Assembly (NCBI RefSeq): GCF_029379315.1
Contig: NZ_JAQYWQ010000015.1
Span: forward strand, 1-64,000
Length of the DNA stretch: 64,000 nt
DNA from: Nostoc sp. S13
GTDB taxonomy: Bacteria > Cyanobacteriota > Cyanobacteriia > Cyanobacteriales > Nostocaceae
Direction: 5' to 3'
Position numbers and translations under genes: made by a program. Positions 9,579 to 19,924 of the stretch are shown here, in pieces. Position 1 is the stretch's first letter. Each line of letters opens with the position of its first letter. The notes beneath the pieces were generated by a model. It did not search any database. It was not told the origin of the DNA and saw only the letters and a list, made by a program, of their open reading frames with translations.

Positions 9579-12500
9579 TTAAAAATCTTTCACAAACTCT
9601 GTTAAAAAGCGGAAAGCTTTCAAAATATAACTAGCGCAATCTCTAGAAGAGGTGTTGTAAAACGATCGCCACGCATTAGCCTTATCCTCATCATAGAGAT
9701 CGCCTCTATCGGGATGGTGTTCTAACCATGCTAATCGTACTGCATGACCAATTAACACATCCAACACAATATATTCTTCGATTTGCAGGTTGGGATTATT
9801 GGCAGCGATCGCAGCTAATTCTCTTAATGCTTCAATATTAACTTGGCGATATTCTGGAGCTTCGATTTTATTCAGCAAATGCTCAACTAACAGAGCAAAA
9901 TTTCTTTCCCCGGCTGTCATTTCTGACAACATTAGCTCACTATCTAAACGATTGCGGCGCTCTAGTTTATCGCCAATTACTAGACCCTTGCAATGTTGCA
10001 TTAATAGCCAAACTTGCTTAAAAAACTCTTTTGGTACGCGCCCCGTCGCACCCTCAGCTTGGCGAAATCGTCGCCAACCGTCTGGCGGGACTTCCATTAC
10101 TTCTCCTATTGCTGGTAACACCACCCAAGCAATATCACTTTCTTTTTGCTTGACGTGCAGTGATTCTTGCTGGCGCAACAGGTTACTCATGCCAGCATAT
10201 CTAGTTAATACTTGACGCAAGCGCATTTTCACTTCAAAGGGTGAGAGTTGCATTAAGTGATCGTATGCTTCATCTTGAGTAACATCCAATTCCTGGGCTA
10301 GTTCACTGGTTATCAATAAGATGAGATAGCCGACTCTCAGCGTCAGTAGTCCCTGAAATAGTTCAGATTCTGATCGAATTAAGATACCAAGATAGATTAA
10401 AATCTCTTGAGTTAGGACGCGATCGCGTATATCCTCACGACAAAAATGATTAATTTTATCGGCAATTTCATTGTGGGACATGGGTACGGTAATTAAGGAC
10501 GTTTCACTGTAAGCTTTACCCACAGCAATCTGCTTGCCCCGTACCAAAATACTTGTGACTGCATCTGATAGGCTGATATCAACCATTTGCCGTAATCCCG
10601 CAGCTCGGCGTACCACTGCCCAAATACCTAAATCTCCAGCTTTGGTGTAAACTTCATCTAGTAAATCGGCTACGATCACGGGATGTCCTGGTTCCCCGTA
10701 CCCTGTATCAAATTTCATTCCTTGCAAGCGAGTTAAAGTTTGCAACAACTCAATTTGCTCGTAGATATTCTCTGATGAGCGTAAGTAAGAAAGTAATAAC
10801 CCCAAGTTGGTTTCGCACTCCATTTGAAACTCTTGGGTATTTCTTAAGCGCCAGTTTTTCTCAGGATGATAAGGTAGGTAATAGCAACGTAGCCCAGCAT
10901 TTTTCACTGGCGATCGCGAGAATTCTGCATTTGGAAGAAAATCAATTCTTTGGATTCCAGCTGTCAGCATTAGCTGATTTAGCCGCCCTAATTTCACCCG
11001 CACACCGTTACAAACACCATTTTTCAGTTCTTGCATTAGTTCTAGTAATGCCTCAGAACCGATTTCTAACATGGTATGCGTCAACATTAAAGTCAAAGTA
11101 GGACGCCCTAAATCATTCCAATATTTTTGAATGTAAGCTAGTTCGCTTCTAATTTGATCCAGGAGAAAATGGTAATCAAGGGTTAAGTAAAACTGTTGAG
11201 AGTCGGAAAAGGAAGGTAAAAATACAATTGTTTCGCCACGAATCCGAAAGATTCTAGATGTTGTTAAACTCCGCAGCCGCCGCACTGGACGCCCAGTTAA
11301 ACCAAGTTTATCGTTACGTCCAATTTGGGTATAAATAGCGGAAAAATCTCCAGCTTTTCTCACCTGAATCGGTTCTACTTGGGTAGGCGTTTGTGTTTCA
11401 ATTCCGTGAACTTCTAGTTTCGTCTGTAAATCTTCATCTTCTGCTAAGAAAGCGATTTGTACCAACGCTTCACGCTGTTTTCCCACACACAAATGTCTCC
11501 CCAAAGGGTCGATATCACCAACCGCGACTAAGCCTTCACTCAACATTTGACTGAGAAAATATAAACTCTGCGCCCACACCAAGGGAATATTTTCATTGGG
11601 CAAACGTGGTTGCGTTTGGGGTGCTAACTTTTCTGCTTCTATGTTTTCTGCTGGAACATAATAAAGTTCTGGCAATAAACGCAACCCATTTTGTTCTATA
11701 AGTAATGATTCTAAAAGCTCTTGGTATTTTTTAACTTGCTCTTGCTCGCCGCTAAATAAGCCATCTAGAACTAAATAAGTGAAAAATAACGGCCATTCGC
11801 ATTCAATATGCTCAAATTGCTTGAGTTCCCACGGTTCGTAGTGCAAGCGTTGATGATCTTCTAAAACGGTTTGGTGTCCATCACGTAGAAAGCGTTTGCA
11901 GCCGTATTTACCTGCGAGTTTATTGATGATATCGTTCAACGTGCGATCGCGTAACTGCAAATCTTCCACTGCAAAGGCAGGATAACTAATAATACTTAAC
12001 AACGCTGCATCAATTTCTTTGGAACCAGATTCTCTCGGTAATAAGGATTCTAAAGTAATCCGGGCGCGGGCGATTTCATCTGGTAGCACATGAATCACCG
12101 ATGCTTGACTACCACGCACACCAAATAAATTTAGTCCGTTGATAGCTTCTAAAGCAGCTTTTGCCATGCCTACGGAACTGGCATTTAACTCAGCACTACC
12201 ACGATTAATTTTATTGCCACGTTCCCAAATGCCGTAATCTGGTGTGCGGTAAGCTCGTCCAATGTAGTAAACCAAATTTTGGACGAAATTAACTTCATCA
12301 ATGGTAAAAATTATTTGCAATCCGGCTGCGGTCATTTGTGCCAACATCAGTAAAAATATAGATGTGGCATCCAGTTGTAAATGTCCCCATTTGTCATCAC
12401 CAACAACAATGTCGCCGGTTGCGGTATTATATTTAGCGTGCAGTCCATCCAGTAGCGACTGAGTATGTTTAAATGTCTCTACTTTATGAGCCTGTCGCAT

Positions 12501-12809
12501 CATTGCAAAGAGCAACCCGCGCATCAGTTTGATCACACTGTGTTCTAGCTCATAAGTGCGTCCCTGATCGTCATCAATCTTGCGGTATGCAAGTCCTAAA
12601 CCCCAAACTGCCAAAATGCTGTAAACGTTGTCTCGTACCCAAGCATCAGTATAATCGCCGTGGGCTGTAATCGCTGTACTCGCAGGTAGTAAACCAGTAA
12701 TCGGATTCTGCCGAGTCAGGATGATCGTTTTGATTTGCTGGTAATAATACTCCAGGCGAGCTAGCAATTTGGTAGATGTTTTCATTGTTTGGTTCAGAAC
12801 AACTTGCAA
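9579..12809 (-). CDS. Glycoside hydrolase family 15 / phosphorylase-kinase alpha-like protein
   Basis: 1076 aa; ITGLLPASTAITAHGDYTDAWVRDNVYSILAVWGL, FDTGYGEPGHPVIVADLLDEVYTKAG. Confidence 0.85.
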   Translation of the reverse strand: MQVVLNQTMKTSTKLLARLEYYYQQIKTIILTRQNPITGLLPASTAITAHGDYTDAWVRDNVYSILAVWGLGLAYRKIDDDQGRTYELEHSVIKLMRGLLFAMMRQAHKVETFKHTQSLLDGLHAKYNTATGDIVVGDDKWGHLQLDATSIFLLMLAQMTAAGLQIIFTIDEVNFVQNLVYYIGRAYRTPDYGIWERGNKINRGSAELNASSVGMAKAALEAINGLNLFGVRGSQASVIHVLPDEIARARITLESLLPRESGSKEIDAALLSIISYPAFAVEDLQLRDRTLNDIINKLAGKYGCKRFLRDGHQTVLEDHQRLHYEPWELKQFEHIECEWPLFFTYLVLDGLFSGEQEQVKKYQELLESLLIEQNGLRLLPELYYVPAENIEAEKLAPQTQPRLPNENIPLVWAQSLYFLSQMLSEGLVAVGDIDPLGRHLCVGKQREALVQIAFLAEDEDLQTKLEVHGIETQTPTQVEPIQVRKAGDFSAIYTQIGRNDKLGLTGRPVRRLRSLTTSRIFRIRGETIVFLPSFSDSQQFYLTLDYHFLLDQIRSELAYIQKYWNDLGRPTLTLMLTHTMLEIGSEALLELMQELKNGVCNGVRVKLGRLNQLMLTAGIQRIDFLPNAEFSRSPVKNAGLRCYYLPYHPEKNWRLRNTQEFQMECETNLGLLLSYLRSSENIYEQIELLQTLTRLQGMKFDTGYGEPGHPVIVADLLDEVYTKAGDLGIWAVVRRAAGLRQMVDISLSDAVTSILVRGKQIAVGKAYSETSLITVPMSHNEIADKINHFCREDIRDRVLTQEILIYLGILIRSESELFQGLLTLRVGYLILLITSELAQELDVTQDEAYDHLMQLSPFEVKMRLRQVLTRYAGMSNLLRQQESLHVKQKESDIAWVVLPAIGEVMEVPPDGWRRFRQAEGATGRVPKEFFKQVWLLMQHCKGLVIGDKLERRNRLDSELMLSEMTAGERNFALLVEHLLNKIEAPEYRQVNIEALRELAAIAANNPNLQIEEYIVLDVLIGHAVRLAWLEHHPDRGDLYDEDKANAWRSFYNTSSRDCASYILKAFRFLTEFVKDF

Positions 12810-13757
12810 AATTTGACCCTGTGACTGTCAAGTGAATTACCTAAACCAAGCCAGAATAAGTTCTGTAATGGTTGATGGGACAACAGCTGAAGGTGATGTG
12901 AGCTTATTATTATCTCGTGTAAATAGGTTTATGGGTACTTAATTTTAGCGATCGCAAACTAAAATATGATCTTTATTCAAATATTTATCAGTACGTAGAA
13001 TAATTTATACTTAACCTATACCTTTTCTTAAGGCATAATGAATTCTTTTGTTGATAGTTTACATTAGATAAACGAGCGCTAATTTCAGCGATCACTCGCA
13101 GAACGTTTAGGAAGTTATGAAGCAGAAAGAATTTATTACGATATCTTTCACAGCACTACTACTGAAAGCCTGCAATAAGAGAGCATTTATAAAGTTTAGT
13201 TGACTAAATGAATGCTCTTTGTTTTCGAGATAATCAAGGAGTCCGCGAAAGCTTTTACCCTTGGTTTGGTTGCCAATGATTGATCGCGACGATCCTTAAG
13301 TATCAATTTTTGTTTGTATGTCTAAGTATAGAGTAAACTAGGCACACCCAAGAGCGATCGCCAAAGCTCAAACAGATTACTGCAACTATGAAGTGAAACC
13401 TGCTAACCCATTTCTGATTCTTCGTCGTCCAGGTGACTACGCATGAAGTTGCTTGATACCAACAGACTACTTATAAGGTTGTAAATATTTTAACTCGATA
13501 AAGTTTGGGAGTAAATTCGTTGATTGGCTTGACATAGCTTGGAGGAGTAGTAAAATCTGCTTAGTTATACGGAAATTAGCTGAAACTCAGGGCTAATTGA
13601 GTTAGTGAAGAATATCACAAGTACTGAATGCTAATATTCAGTATCTTCCGAAGATTGCTATTCCGGGTTAGGATGATGACTAGCGATGCGTTGATTTAGA
13701 TATCGATATTGAATTGTTGAAATTTTATGGACCATAGTCCACAAGATGGCAGTATCA

Positions 13758-13808
13758 ACCTCCTCTGATCTGGCGAGGAAGTCTCCCAGCCCGGGGGAGA
13801 CTTAGGAG
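13758..13808 (+). promoter_or_regulatory. Candidate structured leader of mgtE
   Basis: 9-bp perfect stem AAGTCTCCC/GGGAGACTT (13779-13803), with CTCCT able to pair with the AGGAG Shine-Dalgarno. Confidence 0.45.
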
Positions 13809-13817
13809 ATATATCTC

Positions 13818-15170
13818 ATGCTCACACAAGATATTCGAGATTTGCTGACTGATACTACCGATTTAAACCAGTTGAAATGGGATTTAAATCGCTTACAACC
13901 GGTGGATGTGGGAGAATATATCACACAATTGCCTGAAAAACAACGGGCGATCGCATTCCGTTTACTCAACAAAGGTCAGGCAATTGATGTATTTGAATAT
14001 CTGCCCACAGAGGTGCAGGAAGAACTAATTAATTCTCTGCATGATGTGCAGGTAGTGCAACTTGTAGAAGCGATGAGTCCCGACGAACGGGCAGAATTGT
14101 TTGATGAACTACCTGCTGGGGTAATCAAACGGCTATTGCAAGAACTCAGTCCAGAACAAAGGCAAGCAACAGCAACGATTCTCGGCTATCCAGAAGGCAC
14201 TGCTGGGCGGGTGATGACAACCGAATATGTCCGGTTGCGGCAAGGATTGACTGTAGGCGAAGCCTTGAGCAAAATCCGCCGTCAGGACGAAGACAAGGAA
14301 TCGATTTACTACGCCTACGTCACAGATGACAACCGGACACTGGTGAGAGTAGTTTCACTGCGCCAGTTGCTGTTTACCTTTCCCGATGTTTTCATCAAGG
14401 ATATTGCTAGCGATCGCGTCATTAAGGTGACAACTGAAACCCCCCAAGAAGAAGTGGCGCGAATCATGCAACGTTATGACCTAATCGCTATTCCCGTAGT
14501 TGACCGAGAAGACCGATTGGTTGGCATTGTCACCATTGATGATGTTATGGATATTTTGGAAGAAGAAGCCACAGAAGATATTCAAAAACTGGCGGGTGTG
14601 AGTGGTGATGAAGCAGCTTTATCCTCTCCCCTACTCACCATCCGCAACCGCTTGCCTTGGCTGTTGGGCATCATGGCACTGTATATTGGTGCAGCCAGTG
14701 CGATCGCGCCTTTTCAATCTGTAATTGCCGCAGTGCCAGTTCTAGCAGTAATCATGCCGATTTTTTCTAACACTGGTGGTACTGTTGGTATTCAATCATT
14801 AACGGTAACAATTCGCGGCTTAGGGGTGGGCGAGGTAACACCCAAAGATACCTTGAAAATTCTTCGTAAAGAACTTTTAGCCGGTTTAGCTACAGCCCTA
14901 GTTTTAGCCACAACGATGATCCTGCTTTCCTTAATTTGGGCACGACCTCAAGAGCGATGGGTGGCTTTAATTGCCGGAATGGTAATGGCAACTAATACAA
15001 TTGTGGCTGTTACACTCGGTACTTTACTGCCAATGGGTTTGAGACGACTGAAGCTTGACCCGGCACTAGTTAGTGGGCCGTTGGTGACTACAATGCTAGA
15101 TACAATTGGGTTTTTAACGTTCCTTACCCTGATTTCGTTTGCTTTGCAGGTATTACATTTACCAAGTTAA
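13818..15170 (+). CDS. mgtE: Magnesium transporter MgtE
   Basis: 450 aa; MgtE N domain, CBS pair, membrane domain with PIFSNTGGTVGIQSLTVTIRGL. Confidence 0.95.
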   Translation: MLTQDIRDLLTDTTDLNQLKWDLNRLQPVDVGEYITQLPEKQRAIAFRLLNKGQAIDVFEYLPTEVQEELINSLHDVQVVQLVEAMSPDERAELFDELPAGVIKRLLQELSPEQRQATATILGYPEGTAGRVMTTEYVRLRQGLTVGEALSKIRRQDEDKESIYYAYVTDDNRTLVRVVSLRQLLFTFPDVFIKDIASDRVIKVTTETPQEEVARIMQRYDLIAIPVVDREDRLVGIVTIDDVMDILEEEATEDIQKLAGVSGDEAALSSPLLTIRNRLPWLLGIMALYIGAASAIAPFQSVIAAVPVLAVIMPIFSNTGGTVGIQSLTVTIRGLGVGEVTPKDTLKILRKELLAGLATALVLATTMILLSLIWARPQERWVALIAGMVMATNTIVAVTLGTLLPMGLRRLKLDPALVSGPLVTTMLDTIGFLTFLTLISFALQVLHLPS

Positions 15171-15232
15171 TGGACGTATGAAAGACCAAGAAAATCTGAA
15201 GTCTCCTAACGTTTTAGAGCACATTCAGGCAG

Positions 15233-15268
15233 AGTCTGAAGCCCTAAATTTTCGTATGGCTTCAGACT
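15233..15268 (+). terminator. Hairpin downstream of mgtE, possible transcript end
   Basis: AGTCTGAAGCC...GGCTTCAGACT, 11-bp perfect stem; no immediate U tract. Confidence 0.4.
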
Positions 15269-15666
15269 CACTGACAGGTTCTTTTCTAAATTGATGATAT
15301 GTTGCCTCAAGCCATGTGGTCTGAGGATCAGGCTTCAAAAGCTAGCCAGCTGATTTCAAGCTTAGAATGCAGGAGCGATTTGACGCTTTCAAAAATTAAC
15401 TGGTCTACAGGGTTAGTAATTGCAGCGAAAGTTAGAGGGGAGACAGCGGTAGGATTGCCAGGAGAGGGATTTTTTTCGGGGGAGATGGGTAACAATTAAG
15501 TGATTTATGTAATACCTGCTCCAATTGACAAGCGCTATATAAATCCTTGATGCTAGAAAGAACAAGTAGGTAATTTGATATAAAACAGGTGATATCATTT
15601 CCTCTGCATATGTAAATTAAAAAGCTATAGAGACGCGATTGCTCGGATCTCTATGCAGGAAACTGA

Positions 15667-16728
15667 TTGCTATTTATGCCTACTACCACTTGGAATCGTC
15701 ATCACATTCTTTCCCTAGCTGACTTCACTACCACTGAATATGATACAGTTTTGCAAACTGCTGCCAGTTTTCAAGAGGTGCTATCACGGCGGACGAAGAA
15801 AGTGCCAACCTTGCAGGGACAGGTGGTGGCGAATTTATTTTTTGAACCCTCTACTCGGACTCGTAGCAGTTTTGAAATCGCTGCCAAACGCTTAAGTGCG
15901 GATACGCTGAACTTCGCCGCAGCCACTTCCTCTATGACTAAGGGAGAGACAATTCTCGACACGGCGAAAACCTATTTGGCTATGGGAACTGATATTATGG
16001 TAGTCCGCCATCGAGAGGCAGGAGTACCGAATGCGATCGCGGCTGAAATGGATCGTTTAGGTGTAAAAGTTAGTGTCCTCAATGCTGGTGATGGTCAACA
16101 TGAGCATCCTTCCCAAGCCCTGCTAGATTTATTTACCATTTGTACTCTAATTGACCCAGCGAGTCCCCGACTGGATCTTTTAAAGGGTAAAAAGATTGCC
16201 ATTGTTGGGGATATTCTCCATTCTCGTGTGGCGCGATCAAATATCTGGAGTTTAATTGCTAGTGATGCCGAAGTGCATCTGGCAGCACCACCTACTCTCT
16301 TACCCAAGTTATTTGCCGAATTTCTCTTGGAATCAGGAGTCAGGAGTCAAGAGTTTATTATCTCTTCATCCCCCTCATTCCCCACTCCCCACTCCCCAAA
16401 TCAACAACTTTTTCTACATTGGCAACTAGAACCAGCTTTACAGAATGCCGATTTTGTCATGACTTTGCGCCTGCAAAAGGAACGCATGACGGCTCATTTA
16501 CTGCCAAGTTTGCGAGAATATCATCAGCTGTTTGGCATTACACGCACAAAGCTGCAACTTTGTAAACCTAATGTGAAAGTTTTGCATCCAGGCCCAGTTA
16601 ACCGTGGTGTCGAAATAAGCTCTGAGTTGATGGATGACCCGGAATTTAGTCTCATTCAATCGCAAGTTACCAGTGGTGTCGCCGTTCGCATGGCCCTGCT
16701 GTATTTATTAGGCAGCGGCAAAGCTTAA
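15667..16728 (+). CDS. pyrB: Aspartate carbamoyltransferase catalytic subunit with in-frame repeat insertion
   Basis: 353 aa; [51 protein letters not shown]; insert [26 protein letters not shown]. Confidence 0.94.
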   Translation: MLFMPTTTWNRHHILSLADFTTTEYDTVLQTAASFQEVLSRRTKKVPTLQGQVVANLFFEPSTRTRSSFEIAAKRLSADTLNFAAATSSMTKGETILDTAKTYLAMGTDIMVVRHREAGVPNAIAAEMDRLGVKVSVLNAGDGQHEHPSQALLDLFTICTLIDPASPRLDLLKGKKIAIVGDILHSRVARSNIWSLIASDAEVHLAAPPTLLPKLFAEFLLESGVRSQEFIISSSPSFPTPHSPNQQLFLHWQLEPALQNADFVMTLRLQKERMTAHLLPSLREYHQLFGITRTKLQLCKPNVKVLHPGPVNRGVEISSELMDDPEFSLIQSQVTSGVAVRMALLYLLGSGKA

Positions 16729-16869
16729 TAACAGGATAAACTCAAGCTAAATCCTAGCAATACATTTTCACCTGATAATCTTGTAGGTAGATTTCGCACT
16801 TCTACATTCTGTCCTTGGCAATAGCTGCGGCAAGTTTGAAAGATTTTTTGACCTGAAAGTTTGCTTCTG

Positions 16870-17023
16870 TATATAGGACTGATATTTGATTTTTGAAATA
16901 TACGTAGGGTGCGTTACGTCAAAGGATAACGCACCACCTCTGATTCCAGGTGCGTTACGCTACGCGATAACACACCCTACATATACTTAGATTTTTTCAC
17001 AAATCAAATCGGATTGCTATATA
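16870..17023. repeat. Palindromic repeat / MITE-like element with GTAGGGTGCGTTA inner arms
   Basis: TATATAGGACTGATATTTGATTTTTGAAA... pairs imperfectly with ...TTTCACAAATCAAATCGGATTGCTATATA; inner GTAGGGTGCGTTA / TAACACACCCTAC. Confidence 0.65.
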
Positions 17024-17047
17024 CCCATTAGTAACAAGTTAAGGCTG

Positions 17048-17241
17048 TAAGAGACCATTTATAAAGTAAATCTTTAGAGGCTATTTATAAAATAAATATT
17101 AAGTAGGGTGTGTTACGGCTATGCAAGGATTTGGGAGTTTGAGAGAGTGAGAAGTAGCCGTAACGCACCAGTTTCTCGGTGCGTTAAGCATTGCTATAAC
17201 GCACCCGACAATTTAAGGTTTACTTTATAAATCATCTCTAA
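17048..17241. repeat. MITE-like element with ~23-bp TIRs
   Basis: TAAGAGACCATTTATAAAGTAAA versus revcomp of right end TTAGAGATGATTTATAAAGTAAA. Confidence 0.65.
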
Positions 17242-17585
17242 GATAAGCGTAAATCCTTGAGATTACTGGTTTTGGGGTGTGGGGAATTAAGAGACAACTG
17301 ACGGCTGCCTCTAACCCCTTCCTGTTTTTTTAGTTATCATTCTTAGATTGGATTAATTTCTATACTTGGGCATATTGACAAAATTTGCTCGTTTTTAACT
17401 TGTTACCAATGCTATATGCCTAAAGTTATGACTTAAAATCTTTTAATTTTAGTCCTATGGGACTAGCTCAGAGAAGAATACCTCATCTCATAGAAATTAT
17501 ATCTTCCTCCGATCGCATGAGGACAGAATCCTGTAATCTTGGCACACTGGTAGCGTAGAAGTTAAGAATTTAATGACTTCTAGAA

Positions 17586-18041
17586 GTGTCGGAGGTAAAT
17601 ATGAAACGAATTTTTTTGACGGCAGCAGCCATACTCAGCACGCTATCTTTAGCTGCTCCTATTCCCGTCAAAGCAGAAAACTCCGCCCCTGTCCGGCGTT
17701 TGCTGGAAACTAGAGCATGTTTGGGATGTAATTTAGCAGGTGCAAACCTCAAAGGCGCTCATCTGATAGGTGTTGACTTGAGAAATGCAAATTTAAAAGG
17801 AGCTAATCTCGAAGGTGCTAACTTAGAAGGTGCCGATTTAACTGGTGCCAATTTGAAGTCTGCTAATCTCACAAAAGCATTCGTCAGCGATACTATCTTA
17901 AATAATGCTAATCTCACCAACGTTAATTTGAGTAATTCGCGTTTATATAACACTGACGTAAATGGCGCAGTTATGGCTAATATTGATTTAAGCGGTGCTG
18001 ATGTATTTAATACTGCCATTAGCGTCGGTGGTGAATATTAA
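17586..18041 (+). CDS. Secreted pentapeptide-repeat protein
   Basis: Signal peptide then A(N/D)LxG pentapeptides: LAGANLKGAHLIGVDLRNANLKGANLEGANLEGADL. The second ATG (17601, MKRIFLT) is the likelier start. Confidence 0.9.
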   Translation: MSEVNMKRIFLTAAAILSTLSLAAPIPVKAENSAPVRRLLETRACLGCNLAGANLKGAHLIGVDLRNANLKGANLEGANLEGADLTGANLKSANLTKAFVSDTILNNANLTNVNLSNSRLYNTDVNGAVMANIDLSGADVFNTAISVGGEY

Positions 18042-18111
18042 TGGTGAGTAACAATTTCAAAGTGATGAGTTAAGAGTCATATTCAACTCCTAACTCTGCA
18101 CTTTTTAAGTT

Positions 18112-19458
18112 TTATTCACCAGTAATCGACAGTTCATCAACCCAGATTTTCGGGCAAACTCCCCCTGGCGTTAACTCCACCTCTTTTTCCACATAAATAA
18201 TTGACTTTAAGAGTTCTAAGAAATCGCCAGCAACAGTTGCTGACTCAATACTCGTCTTGACACCCTTATTAACTAGCCAGCCATCAAACGGCAAAGAAAA
18301 CGAACCTTGCAAGGATTTAACTCCTGCATGGAGAGCTTGTAAATCATCGATAAGAATCACATTTTCAGCCGTTTCTAAGCTAAACTCCTGCTCAGGAGTA
18401 GCTGTTGTAAAAACGTGATAAAAATTGGGACTGACGCTGACTTTTGCGCCAATACTGGCATTACCTGTTGGCTTAGTATTTAACCTTTTAGCAGTCCCTG
18501 CACTGTGGAGAAAGCTGGTTAAAACACCATTTTCAATCAGCGAAATCTGACGAGTAGGAGTTCCTTCACCATCAAAACTTTCTGCTCCTACGTTAGCTGG
18601 GTGTAGTGCATCATCAAAAACTGAAAGCAGAGGCGAAGCAATTTGCTTACCTAAATCATCAGGAGTAGATAGGCTTTGATTGTCCAAAATACTTTGGGCA
18701 TTGAACAAGTTAGAAAAACCACCCAACAGACTTAAGAAAGCTTCCGCTGAGAAAACAACTCGATATTTACCAGTCTTGATTTTTTCATAGTTCAAGTGAC
18801 TGATAGTTTTATCGGCGGTTTCTTTGATGCAACCATTAATGTCTAGTTTATCTAAACTTTGGTTGATTCTAAAAGCACCTGCACTGCGAGGTTTTTTTCC
18901 TTCTTCCTCAGTTTTGCTGTAAAGATAAACTGATGCTAAAGAGTGAGATTCAGTTCTGGCTGCACCGTCGCTATTGAGATAAAACCTGTCAATATCTCTT
19001 TGCGATAAACCATTATAAGGTACACCTTTGATGGCTGGATGAGCTGCCAGTAATTCTTTTTCAGCTACCAACAATCTTTCTATGAGTTCAGCAACAGGTG
19101 CTTGGGGTGTCTTATCCTGAGGTTTATTTGGAATAAGAACAGTAGCCTCTGGACTAAAATCAGGAACGTTTTCTTTAACACCAAAGAAACTGGCTTCGTA
19201 TGCAGTCTTCAAAGCTAATTCTAGTCCCTTGGCATCTACATCTGTAGTGCTGGTGACACCCATTGTATTATCTTCATTCCAGACACGAACTGTAACGCCA
19301 GAGCGATTGGAGGCTTTGACTTGTTTTGGCTCACCTTGGTCTACTTGGACATTAGTGTCATCTACTGTTGAGCCATAAATGTCGAATTTCTTAATACCAA
19401 GCTTATCAGCATTGTCCTTGGCAGAATTTGCAATCTCATTGATATTCGGCATAGTCAA
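18112..19458 (-). CDS. TldD/PmbA family metallopeptidase subunit (PmbA/TldE-like)
   Basis: 448 aa; lacks HExxxH; TldE-like fold motifs SRSGVTVRVWNEDN, SFDGEGTPTRQISLIENGVLTSFLHS. Confidence 0.88.
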   Translation of the reverse strand: MTMPNINEIANSAKDNADKLGIKKFDIYGSTVDDTNVQVDQGEPKQVKASNRSGVTVRVWNEDNTMGVTSTTDVDAKGLELALKTAYEASFFGVKENVPDFSPEATVLIPNKPQDKTPQAPVAELIERLLVAEKELLAAHPAIKGVPYNGLSQRDIDRFYLNSDGAARTESHSLASVYLYSKTEEEGKKPRSAGAFRINQSLDKLDINGCIKETADKTISHLNYEKIKTGKYRVVFSAEAFLSLLGGFSNLFNAQSILDNQSLSTPDDLGKQIASPLLSVFDDALHPANVGAESFDGEGTPTRQISLIENGVLTSFLHSAGTAKRLNTKPTGNASIGAKVSVSPNFYHVFTTATPEQEFSLETAENVILIDDLQALHAGVKSLQGSFSLPFDGWLVNKGVKTSIESATVAGDFLELLKSIIYVEKEVELTPGGVCPKIWVDELSITGE

Positions 19459-19531
19459 TTTTAGATTTTGGATTTTAGATTTTGGATTGGAAGCGATTCC
19501 ATTTTAGATATTAAATTTTGGATTTTAGATG

Positions 19532-19891
19532 TTATGACTTATATTTTTCTCGTAGTGTTTTTATTGACGAAACAGTCATAGCTAGAATTTCGGTAGCTTC
19601 TTGCATTAGGCTTTTTAGTTTTTCTGCTGTCATTAATCCAGATTCAATAACAAGCTCCAACCAGTAAAGCGTTTCATCAGCTTCTTCTTACACAATACCG
19701 AGTTTGGCAATTAAATCAGCTGTTGATTTAGCTCGACAGGCTGCTCGATAATTAGCACCAACTGAAGTTGCTGAACGTAACAACTGTTTGCCAATGACAT
19801 CAGCAACTCTAGTTTCTGGCAGTTGCTCAACTAGACGAATAACTCCTAATGCCAGCTGCTTTGTTCTAGCCTTAAACTCCTGCTGATTCAC
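19532..19891 (-). pseudogene. Four-helix-bundle protein (23S rRNA IVS-type) with in-frame TAA
   Basis: MNQQEFKARTKQLALGVIRLVEQLPETRVADVIGKQLLRSATSVGANYRAACRAKSTADLIAKLGIV*EEADETLYWLELVIESGLMTAEKLKSLMQEATEILAMTVSSIKTLREKYKS*; same frame after the stop. Confidence 0.85.
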
Positions 19892-19924
19892 AATCTAAAA
19901 TCCAAAATCTAAAATCTAAAATTT

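Noticed and set aside
13400-13817. Classical M-box (ykoK) riboswitch upstream of mgtE
   Set aside because: I could not find the conserved M-box core by eye; only a local hairpin is supported.
15299-15499. 66-aa ORF between mgtE and pyrB
   Set aside because: Short, no family motif, composition not coding-like.
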